Assembly: GCA_001275005.1 (NCBI GenBank)
Contig: JWZX01001009.1
Location: forward strand, 1-11,270
Length of the DNA stretch: 11,270 bases
Reading direction: 5' to 3'
Origin: Chrysochromulina tobinii
Lineage: Eukaryota; Haptophyta; Prymnesiales; Chrysochromulinaceae
Shown one piece after another: positions 1 through 6,858 of the stretch. A program made the position numbers and the translations under genes. The stretch's first letter is position 1. Each line of letters begins with the position of its first letter. Under the pieces are notes generated by a model, which saw nothing but the letters and a program-made list of their open reading frames with translations, did not search any database and had not been told where the DNA came from.

Positions 1-1347
1 GGCGGCAGCGGCACCGGGGGCGCCTGCGCCCGCTCGGGTAGAGAGCCGATCCGAGGTGGGCCGTCCGACGGCGGACTCGATGGGTGCCGATGGAAGCGCG
101 GTGCTCGAGGCGGCGCTCGAAGCGGCGCCCGCTACGGCGCCATGAGTGAGCATGATGATGGCGCCCTCAAGGAGAAAGCTCGAGGTGGCCGCCGCCCGCG
201 CCGCGGCGGCCATAGGGACGACCATATTAGGGACGACCACGCCGCATGCACCGTTGCCCGCGAAGAGGGCGGCGTCGGTTGCGGCCGCGGCGGACGCTGA
301 AGTGGGCGCTTGCAAGTCTCCTCCGAGGCTGCCAACGGTGCTGCTGCTGCTGCCGTCGAAGCGTTCTGCACCGACCAGCGCGCTCTCTGAGCCCTTGGGG
401 CCGTTAGAGCTTCCCGACGCGGCCACCCGAACCCACTGCCACGCCGCCCGCAGCTGGCGTCGATCGCGCACGCTGGTAGCGCTGGCGGCGTGCTCGAGAA
501 GTTGAAGGTTGGTTGGCGCGTTCAGGGCGTAGCCTTTCCCCACACGCCAGCGCATGCATAGAAGGATGTCACTCGCGTCCGACTCGCCGCCTTCAGCGCC
601 AAAACCACCAGCCGATCCGAGCGCCGTGTCGAGCGCCTCCCCTAGAGGCGCACGGCGCCAGTGCGGCCTTGCGGCGCCTGGGCCCGCGCCCGCAACGACG
701 CCCGCGCCCGCGCCCGCACCGACGTCCGCGCCCGCACCGACGCCCGCGCCCGCACCGCCTGTGGGGCTGGCGCATTTGGGGGATGGTGAGCAGGATACAG
801 CGATGGTGAGGAGCTGCCGATGGCGGGAGACGTGGGCGAGGTGGCCCAGGGGCGACCAAGTGAGAGGGGGGGCCTGGTGCAGGCGCAGATCACGCAGCGT
901 CATATCGGGCACACTGCCGCCGCTCCCGCTCGAAGAGCCGCCTGTGGCGCCCGCTACAGTGCCACCCCCCCCGCTCAGCAGGACGAGTCGAGAGGGATCG
1001 GTCGGGTGCCATGCCGCCGCCGCCGCGACGCCGTCACAGTTGTACGCGCTCTCCCATCGAGAGAGGCGCGCGCTCGGCACGGGTTGGCCCGCTTTGGCCG
1101 CAGCGGCGAGGCTACCTGCCAAGGTCGCCGCGGAGGCTGCCGTACCGGCGATGGCAGCAGCCGCGCCGACCGCGCCACCAGATGCGACCACAGCGGCGGC
1201 GGCAGTGGCGTCGAGCTGCTCGGAATGGACCGCGAGAGCATGGTCGACATCCCACATGCACAGGGTGTTCGATCCCTCGACGACGCTCGAGAGCAGGCCT
1301 CGGCGCGTGGGCGACCAGCCAACATGCACCAGGCCCGCTCCCGCCCG

Positions 1348-1394
<47 letters not shown>

Positions 1395-2409
1395 CCTTGG
1401 AGCCGCTGGTCGTGATCTCAAAGAGGGGCGTATTGTCGCGAAGCGCGCGTACGTCCCATCCCTTGATCAGCCCATCGGCGTCCTCGGAGTGCGTGGCGAA
1501 TCGCGTGGGCTGATGGGGATCGACGCACACACCGCACACCGCCTTGGCATGCGCATAGCAGGAGGCGACGGGCGAACCGTTTGCGCTTTCTCGCGCGCGC
1601 AGGTCGTACAGCCGGACCCAGCGGAAGCCGGTGCCCACGAGCAGGCACGAGGGCGAGTCGCCCGCCCACGCGATTGACAGCGCTTGTTCTGAGTTCCCCA
1701 GTTGGCAAGTCGGTTCGTCAACCGTGGGCACCGCGCCCATCGCCGACAGGTCGAAGCTCGTACACGACGAGAAGTCGGGCACGCCGCGCCTGGCCTGGGT
1801 GGGCAAGGCGCTGAGCGCCATTGGCTGCCCTGTGAGCGCACCCAGGCTCGGCAGGCTCGATGCCCTCGCACTCACTGCCGACGACGCGGCCTCGAGCGTG
1901 CCAGCCGCGCCTGCGCACGTGGTCGATGCGGCGGCCGCGCGCGTCACATCCCACACGAGGACGCCAAAGGCACCGCGCACCTTGTCGAGGCCCGCGGCGA
2001 CCTGCAGCGGCTGAAGCGGATTCCACGCTGCGGAAAAGCACACGCGCGGGCCGATGCGCGGTACAAACTCGCACACTGCTGTCGTGGGCCGGCCGCTCGC
2101 ACTGCTGCCGAGCGTGTTGCCTGGCGTGCAGTCGTGGAGGACGAGGCGGCCCGAATTGGTACCCACCGCAAATGTCCACGGATGTGCGACGTGCGGGCAC
2201 CACGCCATGCACTTGAGCTGCATGTCAGCTATGCCGCCGAGGAGCTGCACGCCGAGGTGCTGGTCGCCGCCGTCGTCGCCAAGGCTGTGCTCGCCGCGGT
2301 CCTCTCCGGAGAAGCGGTAGAACCGCAGGTGCTGACCGTCGCTCGACCCGATGGCAAATGTGTCGCGCTCGTGCGGCGACCAGAGCAGTTGCGGGTGGCG
2401 TCGCGACAT
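1..2409 (-). CDS. MIOS: MIOS/Sea4-like WD40 subunit of GATOR2, 3' end beyond the window
   Basis: Translating the minus strand from the ATG at 2409-2407 gives 803 codons with no stop and no intron to base 1, so the gene is partial. The protein aligns by eye with animal MIOS in order: LLWSPHERD near residue 11, LKCMAWCP then FAVGTNSGRLVL (65-90), AAWNPLQPLQVAAGLDK with LVWD (127-153), LSIAWAGD with RLYDLR (244-271), KAVCGVCVDP with IKGWDVR (289-321), VGWSPTRRGLL with LCMWDV (363-388), AAAWHP (465-470), LTWSPLGH (516-523). After the propeller, DILLCMRWRVGKGYAL (614-629) matches the MIOS segment that opens the alpha-solenoid. Known role of the family: GATOR2 (yeast SEACAT) scaffold that relieves GATOR1 inhibition of TORC1 at the lysosome/vacuole. 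Low-complexity insertions (A/S-rich at 160-200, 15 glycines at 340-354, Gly/Ala repeats at 551-580, A/S-rich beyond 700) enlarge it. The start fits because homology begins within the first ten residues. The C-terminal RING-like zinc domain would lie outside the window. Confidence 0.87.
670..759. repeat. GC-rich minisatellite coding Gly-Ala-Gly-Val repeats in MIOS
   Basis: The plus strand shows adjacent 18-base units, gcaccgacgtccgcgccc (716-733) and gcaccgacgcccgcgccc (734-751), flanked by degenerate copies. On the minus strand they code alternating Gly-Ala with Val or Asp (residues about 551-580). The tract separates the propeller from the start of the helical region and looks like an expandable linker. 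Confidence 0.8.
1348..1392. repeat. (GCC)15 trinucleotide run coding poly-glycine in MIOS
   Basis: Fifteen consecutive GCC units on the plus strand, read as GGC on the minus strand, give Gly340-Gly354. The run falls between two WD40 blades, directly before the VGWSPTRRGLL strand, so it is probably a surface loop. It is in frame and perfect, so its length could vary between strains or be miscounted in assembly. Confidence 0.93.
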
Positions 2410-2600
2410 GTTCGGAGTCCGACCAAGGTGACGACGGTGTTGGGGGCACGCGACTTCACGCGGAAGACTCGGGGACCCTGCTGTGAATTCACCTCGCCTC
2501 TCATTCACAAGTGACAAGCGAAGCGGCATTGCCCGGCGTCAAACAGTGGGCGGGGAAAGAGAGGTGTTCAAAAGACAGACAGGGTCCTAACGAGGACGCG
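2410..2600. promoter_or_regulatory. Divergent promoter region between MIOS and the 2OG oxygenase
   Basis: These 191 bases separate the two start codons, so both promoters and both 5' leaders must lie here or overlap the genes. It contains a perfect ten-base palindrome, gtgaattcac (2483-2492), close to the middle, and a GC-box-like gtgggcgggg nearer the oxygenase. No TATA box is evident. The regulatory role is inferred from position only. Confidence 0.45.
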
Positions 2601-4241
2601 ATGAGCACACCTAGCACCTCGTTCCCGCCCTTTCGGCCCTCGACAGAAGCACGCCGGCCAGTAACAGTCACCTTCACCTTGCACGCCAGCAGCCCACCTG
2701 CATGCCTAGCACGCCATCATGATGCCACGCTCCAGTCGTGGTCAGCATGGCTGTTCTCAAAACGAGCACGAAGGGATGCGCTGGCAGAGGTTGAGCACGA
2801 CCTACTCATGCTCGATCTGATGCTGCCACTGCCAGCAGCCGAGACCGAGCAGCTTGAACGAGAGCTCCAAGCGAGGCTACGCCTCACACCGTATTTCACG
2901 ATATTTTCAGTTGTGCGTGCAGACGAGGCTTGGACTGCACCTCCGCTGCCTCTCGTCTTGCTGCACGGGCTGGTGGACCCGGAGGAGAGCAGGTGCTCCA
3001 TGAGCTTGCTCGTGCGTCCCATCATGCAAGCCCGCGTCGGCTTCACCATGCCGTCTTCCGAACCAATTCCACTCGATGCGCTCCTCGCCCGTGACGCGTC
3101 TGCGGGGAGGGCGTTACTCGCACGTCTCCGCCGCGACACGGTGGTGCGGCTCGTTGTGGGCAGCGACCTTGCGCGCGCCATCGCCGAGTGCATCGCGCAC
3201 ATGCCCTCGTTTTTTGCGCAGCCTCCAGAAGCCAAGGCTCGGATGCACTGCAAGCTGCGGCCCGCCAACCCCTCGTGTCATCAGTATGCGGGCGTCGGTT
3301 CGGATGCGGGGCGTGAGTGGATCCAGCTTCGGCGACGAACGCACGGCTTAGCAAGTGGAGTCCTTCCGACGGACGCGCCGCCGGCCTTTGCGACGGCCTT
3401 CGATAGTCTACGCCAGGCTGCTGCGGCATGCGTGCGCGCGCTCGCTGAGAGCCTCTCCATGTCTCCAGCCACGTGGCTCAAGCTCACCGATCTCGAAGAC
3501 GAGATTGAGGGCGAGCTTGAGGGTGAGGTTGTTGGGGCCGAGCTCTCCACTGCAGATGGGCGCACGTGTGGACCTTCCGTGCTCCGCCTCTACCAGTACC
3601 GGTCCGCTGAGCGGCGCGGCGTCGGCTGCCACGCGCATGCAGATCTGGGCATGCTCACCATAGCACCTGCCGCTCGCTTCTGTGTGCTGGCTGGCAAGAG
3701 ACCAGGTGGCGGCGAGGGTGAGAGGAAGGGCCAGGGCGGTAGCGGCGCAGTCAAGGGCGGCGCCGTCGAGGATGGCCAAGGGGCCTTGAGCCTGGGCGGC
3801 GGGCTGCATGTTTTCGATCCCGAGTCACTCAGCTGGCGAGATGTGGAGCTTGGAATGGGGTTGAACGAACTGACGCTCTTCTGCGGCGAGCAGCTGGCTT
3901 TCCTGAGTGGTGGCGCGCTGCCCGCACCCATCCATCGGGTGCCTCCGCCCCCCGAGGCGCACGGGACTCGGTACTCAATGCCCTTCTTCGCGCGCGCGCA
4001 CCCAACCGCTACTTTGACGCCCTCCACGCTGCCGCACGCGCCTCACTCCATGTCTGATCGTCGGATGGAGGGGCGACGCAGCGGTGGGCACGCCGAGCAA
4101 GTGGGTGAGCTACATGGTGCACTAGCCCCCCTCGGCCTCGCACCGCAAGGCTGTGAGGAGTTCGTGCTGCACACCCTCTTCCGAAGGCGGCCGTGGCGAC
4201 CGAGCGTCCCCTTCGATTGCAGCAGCACGCCGGATTACTGA
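2601..4241 (+). CDS. 2-oxoglutarate/Fe(II)-dependent dioxygenase, isopenicillin-N-synthase-like fold
   Basis: The 546-codon intronless frame starts at ATG 2601; the frame is open a little further upstream but has no earlier ATG. The C-terminal half has the diagnostic double-stranded beta-helix residues: LRLYQYR, then H346-A-D348 in HAHADLGMLTIAP, the distal His445 in PIHRVPPPP, and Arg457-x-Ser459 in RYSMPFFARA, which in this family binds the 2OG carboxylate. All three iron ligands are present, so it should be active; substrate is not predictable. The upstream region (FFAQPPEAKARMHCKL, VGSDAGREWIQLRRRTHG) matches the N-terminal part of the family. An extra Gly/Lys/Glu-rich loop of about 33 residues sits between the FCVLAGKRP strand and GLHVFDPES. 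The C-terminal extension ends with EEFVLHTLFRRRPWRP. No signal peptide or membrane segment is visible, so a soluble enzyme is likely. Confidence 0.85.
   Translation: MSTPSTSFPPFRPSTEARRPVTVTFTLHASSPPACLARHHDATLQSWSAWLFSKRARRDALAEVEHDLLMLDLMLPLPAAETEQLERELQARLRLTPYFTIFSVVRADEAWTAPPLPLVLLHGLVDPEESRCSMSLLVRPIMQARVGFTMPSSEPIPLDALLARDASAGRALLARLRRDTVVRLVVGSDLARAIAECIAHMPSFFAQPPEAKARMHCKLRPANPSCHQYAGVGSDAGREWIQLRRRTHGLASGVLPTDAPPAFATAFDSLRQAAAACVRALAESLSMSPATWLKLTDLEDEIEGELEGEVVGAELSTADGRTCGPSVLRLYQYRSAERRGVGCHAHADLGMLTIAPAARFCVLAGKRPGGGEGERKGQGGSGAVKGGAVEDGQGALSLGGGLHVFDPESLSWRDVELGMGLNELTLFCGEQLAFLSGGALPAPIHRVPPPPEAHGTRYSMPFFARAHPTATLTPSTLPHAPHSMSDRRMEGRRSGGHAEQVGELHGALAPLGLAPQGCEEFVLHTLFRRRPWRPSVPFDCSSTPDY
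3702..3800 (+). other. Gly/Lys/Glu-rich loop insertion inside the 2OG oxygenase
   Basis: About 33 codons of low-complexity sequence (GGGEGERKGQGG and following) are inserted between two core beta-strands of the jelly-roll, where most relatives go from the strand carrying the H-x-D ligands to GLxVxD within a few residues. It keeps the frame and spares all catalytic residues, so it is probably a flexible loop. A retained intron is possible but no good splice pair was noticed. Confidence 0.55.
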
Positions 4242-4564
4242 AAGTTCGTCTTCGGGTGCAAATTCGTCTTCGAGAGGCGCCGCGTCCACACTCACAGCGC
4301 ACAGGTACAACGGTGGCACCGCACGTTTCGTCGACGTGCCACGCGCGTCCGCGCCACGGTCGCCCCCACCACAGAGCGCGGGGAAAACGCGGGGAGGCGT
4401 TCCCAGCCGGTTCGCTCATACATCGGAGGACGTCGAGGCCGGTTCGTCCCGGGCAAACTAAGCGTGTCGACGTGGCTAACGCAACTTGCGAGTCGGTAAA
4501 CCGGGTCCGGGACGTTCCGGTCGCATGCACGTAGAGTTACGTCAAGCGCCGTCCCGGTGAAAGG

Positions 4565-4585
4565 GCGCGCGGGTTTTCCGCGCGC
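4565..4585. repeat. Perfect 8-bp hairpin with GTTTT loop
   Basis: GCGCGCGG (4565-4572) and CCGCGCGC (4578-4585) are exact reverse complements around the five-base loop gtttt. As RNA on the plus strand this is a very stable stem in the leader of the Gag-like frame. No run of T follows, so it does not look like a terminator. Confidence 0.7.
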
Positions 4586-4645
4586 GGGTCGAAGAGTGTT
4601 TGTCCAGTGGTGACATCTAAGAACCTCTTACGGACTTCGACCCGC
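4584..4645. repeat. Perfect 11-bp inverted repeat, 40-base loop, upstream of Gag-like ORF
   Basis: gcgggtcgaag (4584-4594) is the exact reverse complement of cttcgacccgc (4635-4645). The left arm shares two bases with the preceding hairpin, so the stems would stack or compete. The 40-base loop contains gtccagtggtgacatc. It lies 41 bases ahead of the ATG at 4687. A leader RNA structure for packaging, dimerisation or translation control is an inference. Confidence 0.7.
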
Positions 4646-4686
4646 TCTAGAGAGGTCAGGCCTACACGCCGGACCTTCCAAGCGGC

Positions 4687-6408
4687 ATGCAAGGGGTCCT
4701 GGAGCCAGGGGCTCCCGTTCCCATGGTAGCGAGTGGTAAGTCAACGAACTACGACGATCAACGGGCTATGCCCGAATCACGTGCCGGAACCAAGGCACGC
4801 AACGAGACCTTCACGTACGACGACGACTCGTACGAAGAGGCGGACACGCAGGACGGTTCGTCCACACGCCCAAGCGCAGTGCCCAAAGAAGCGCACACCG
4901 TACGGCAGGTTCAAGCACCCGGTGCGGGTCAACATGCCGAAAAAATGTGGGCACAAATGCAAAACTCCCCGAGACTTCTCGAGACGATCGATGCGACGAG
5001 ACACGGACGTCCGCAATACTCCGGCACCCTGTGGTCCCGCAAGTTGTCGACTGACGAGGAGTCAGAAGACGCCGACGAGAGCGCGGCGATCGACCGCACG
5101 GAGCGTGCGCTTCTAGCAGAGCTGCAGAGAGTAGCCGAGCGTCGTCGCTCGCTACGCGCAAGCCTGGGCGTGAGTCAACCGACCGAAATGGCCATCGCGG
5201 ACGAAGAGCCGGAGACCACGGTCGAGGAGATCATGCAGCGCGGCAAGACGCGCGAGCGGCTCGCAGCGGAGCGAGCCCAAGCTGAGGCGATGCACGTCGA
5301 AGGCGAGCGTCAAGAGGCGTTCGCGAAGCAGCGGGCGGCCGAGGCAGAGGCCAGAGAGCGGCACATGGCACAAGAGCTCGAGCGCATGCGGCTCACTCTG
5401 GCGAGCATGCACCACAAGGAGTCCACCTCGCGAGACGCAGTACTCGTCGCCCTCATGGAGACGATGAAGCAGCTCAAGCCCGAGCCGCGGGAGCTCAAGG
5501 TCTATACGCCCAAGGACATCCGCGACGGAATCGTCCCGCCCTGCCCGATGGACAAGAACGCCACTGAGATGCGCGAATGGGCGACGACGCTCGCAGGCGC
5601 GGCGTCGGGCCTCAGCGCCAAGGCCAGCGAGCTCGTGGGCATGACGCTGCGGGCCGAACCGTACACTCTCTCCAAGTCGCACTCGACGGACGAGTACGTC
5701 GACGCGAACAGATGGCTTGCACGGCAAGTTCTCGCGTCCATCAAGCCAGAGACGGACGCCGCGCGCGTGTTCCTCAAGGAGGTGCGCTCCGACATCAACC
5801 TCATCGAGTCAGGCGTATCGCTCATCGCCATGCTGCTCAAGCAGGTAGCGTCGACGGACTCTCTCAAGATGGAGAGCGCGGAGACGCGCTTCCAGACGAC
5901 GGTCTACTTCAGGGGGGGCATGACCCACGACCAAGTGCGGCTCGCAGCGGCGGCTTTCAAGGCGGACTACAACGCACGGCCGTTCTTCGACAACCGCACG
6001 TACGCGCTGCTCGCCGCGATGCTCAAAGAGCTACCGCCGTCCCTCAAGGAGCCCTTCGTGCGCGACGAGCTCGACAACCTGCTCACCCTCGAGATGAAGG
6101 GCCAGCGCGACGGTACGGACTTGATGCCGGCGTGGGATGGCTTAGGGACGCGCCGCTCGAATTCGACGAAACCACCGCGGCCGCGCTCGGCGCATCGCGA
6201 GGGGCCATCGTCACCTTCGAGGCTGAGTCGACGCGCCATAGAGCTGCTGTCACGATTGAGAAAGCGCTCGCCGCAGCGCGCATCGCCGTCTCCGTGTCGC
6301 CGCCGACGCACTCGTTTGATGAAGCGCACTGGGCGCGGCCTTCGGTCGTACGAATCAGCCCACATCATTTCAATACGATCGCGGATGTGGACGCAGCTCT
6401 CGAGGTGA
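4687..6408 (+). CDS. Coiled-coil plus capsid-like (Gag-like) protein, 3' part out of frame
   Basis: The frame opens at ATG 4687. Residues 1-130 are acidic, polar and probably disordered. Residues ~133-160 and ~179-243 are charged helices rich in Ala, Glu and Arg (ERLAAERAQAEAMHVEGER), a strong coiled-coil. From ~270 to ~478 comes a helical domain: KVYTPKDIRDGIVPPCPMDK, MREWATTLAGAASGL, DANRWLARQVLASIKP, LIESGVSLIAMLLKQV, ETRFQTTVYFRGGM, YALLAAMLKELPPSLKEPF. The sequence of a W-containing helix, a 'x-SGxxL' helix and an 'LLxxLPxxL' helix recalls capsid domains of Copia/UBN2-type Gag proteins. After about residue 487 (near 6146) the frame becomes Arg/Ser/Pro-rich shadow over a recognisable enzyme read in another frame, so the final ~85 codons are probably not native. 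No nucleocapsid CCHC motif is present. A host structural protein is possible. Confidence 0.5.
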   Translation: MQGVLEPGAPVPMVASGKSTNYDDQRAMPESRAGTKARNETFTYDDDSYEEADTQDGSSTRPSAVPKEAHTVRQVQAPGAGQHAEKMWAQMQNSPRLLETIDATRHGRPQYSGTLWSRKLSTDEESEDADESAAIDRTERALLAELQRVAERRRSLRASLGVSQPTEMAIADEEPETTVEEIMQRGKTRERLAAERAQAEAMHVEGERQEAFAKQRAAEAEARERHMAQELERMRLTLASMHHKESTSRDAVLVALMETMKQLKPEPRELKVYTPKDIRDGIVPPCPMDKNATEMREWATTLAGAASGLSAKASELVGMTLRAEPYTLSKSHSTDEYVDANRWLARQVLASIKPETDAARVFLKEVRSDINLIESGVSLIAMLLKQVASTDSLKMESAETRFQTTVYFRGGMTHDQVRLAAAAFKADYNARPFFDNRTYALLAAMLKELPPSLKEPFVRDELDNLLTLEMKGQRDGTDLMPAWDGLGTRRSNSTKPPRPRSAHREGPSSPSRLSRRAIELLSRLRKRSPQRASPSPCRRRRTRLMKRTGRGLRSYESAHIISIRSRMWTQLSR

Positions 6409-6455
6409 TCCGTGATACACTCGCGCCACCGGACATTGGGCAGAGCGAGTCATGA
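6147..6455 (+). pseudogene. C-terminal fragment of a class V aminotransferase (cysteine-desulfurase-like)
   Basis: In the frame with stop TGA at 6453-6455, the ~100 residues are those of the C-terminal small domain of PLP-dependent class V aminotransferases (NifS/SufS/Csd fold). They include RGAIVTFEAES, the alternating helix/strand IEKALAAARIAVSVSPP, and the signature VVRISPHHFNTIADVDAALEVI. In this family the Arg before the S-P-H-H-F-N-T block (codon 6351) contacts the substrate carboxylate. The large domain with the PLP lysine and the catalytic cysteine loop is absent: upstream lies the Gag-like frame in a different register. Similarity is convincing from about 6177 and plausible from about 6147; the left limit is therefore fuzzy. 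The most similar sequences known to me in style are bacterial. It may be a truncated gene, a transduced fragment, or the last exon of a gene whose other exons were displaced. Confidence 0.6.
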
Positions 6456-6858
6456 ACGTCTAGCCCGCGCGCGGCGGGTGATCCGATCCGTTCAGCGTTC
6501 GAAGACCAGACCAGAGTAAGACGCACGCGAACGGAGTTTATTGTTCGCCTTAGCTGTCCTCAGCACCCCCGGCCGCGCGGGGCCGCGGCCTCGGCCCGAG
6601 GGAACCCGTGAGCGGGGAGGCTCCGGTCGCGGCGCTTAGTCGCGCCGTGCCGCCTGGCCTGACCGTGATCGTGATTTGTATCTGATTTGTTCGGGTCGAA
6701 TGGTCCGGGCACAGCTGTTATGGGTTCCTACAAAACAATGTTCAAAAGCATTCAGCGGGCACAGCGGTATGGGTTCCTACTGCAATACACATACGATCAA
6801 TATTACAATAAGCTCAAGTTCTGAAGCAAAACGCGGCGAAACTCAACAAATGGATTGC
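6456..6858. other. Convergent 3' intergenic region
   Basis: No gene is supported in these 403 bases, which separate the aminotransferase fragment from the stop codon of the NEK kinase. The left half is very GC-rich, with the palindrome ggccgcggcc (6581-6590) and a 6-bp hairpin (6630-6635 with 6642-6647). The right half, from ~6660, is clearly A+T-richer and includes an imperfect direct repeat. Read on the minus strand, it offers T-rich and TGTAAT-like sequence suitable for 3' processing of the kinase mRNA, which is an inference. Confidence 0.5.
6707..6780. repeat. Two direct copies of a ~25-base element, 50 bases apart
   Basis: gggcacagctgttatggg continuing to ttcctac (6707-6731) recurs as gggcacagcggtatggg continuing to ttcctac (6757-6780). 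The copies differ by one substitution and one base of length. The 26-base spacer (caaaacaatgttcaaaag and following) is not repeated. They lie in the 3' flank of the NEK gene, about 80-150 bases beyond its stop codon. Confidence 0.8.

Larger units (their letters stand above)
4242..4686. other. 445-base non-coding stretch, candidate retroelement 5' end/leader
   Basis: No conserved protein is visible in any frame; the open frames here have shadow composition. The first ~250 bases are presumably the 3' flank of the oxygenase gene. The part after about 4490 differs in texture: two strong inverted repeats (4565-4585 and 4584-4645) and an imperfect palindrome ccgggacgttccgg (4507-4520) come just before the Gag-like start codon. 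If the downstream ORF is a retroelement Gag, this would hold its LTR end and leader, but no matching LTR copy is found elsewhere in the window. Confidence 0.4.
4500..6146 (+). mobile_element. Probable truncated LTR-type retroelement (leader and Gag only)
   Basis: The block joins a structured leader to a Gag-like coding region and stops at about 6146, where the sequence becomes the coding end of an unrelated enzyme. No zinc knuckle, protease, integrase or reverse transcriptase follows, and no second LTR is seen. The left boundary is approximate. The alternative is a domesticated or host coiled-coil gene. The call rests on Gag-like architecture, not a database match. Confidence 0.4.

Noticed and set aside
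554-1677. Plus-strand open frames of 285-319 codons
   Set aside because: They are antisense shadows of the MIOS frame; composition is Pro/Arg/Ala low complexity with no domain, while the minus strand matches MIOS throughout.
4608-4625. TGGTGACATC as a retroelement tRNA primer-binding site
   Set aside because: It starts with TGG as such sites do, but I could not match the rest to a known tRNA 3' end and no LTR boundary or second LTR is visible.
6113-6145. A GTACGG...TTAG segment as an intron joining Gag-like and aminotransferase frames
   Set aside because: Its length is 33 bases, a multiple of three, so removing it does not change register as required.
6630-6647. Hairpin as a transcription terminator
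   Set aside because: A 6-bp stem in very GC-rich DNA is expected by chance, has no T tract, and intrinsic terminators do not apply to eukaryotic mRNA genes.
4242-6858. Paired LTRs flanking the Gag-like block
   Set aside because: Comparing 4242-4686 with 6456-6858 by eye shows only very short shared words such as tccggtcgc.
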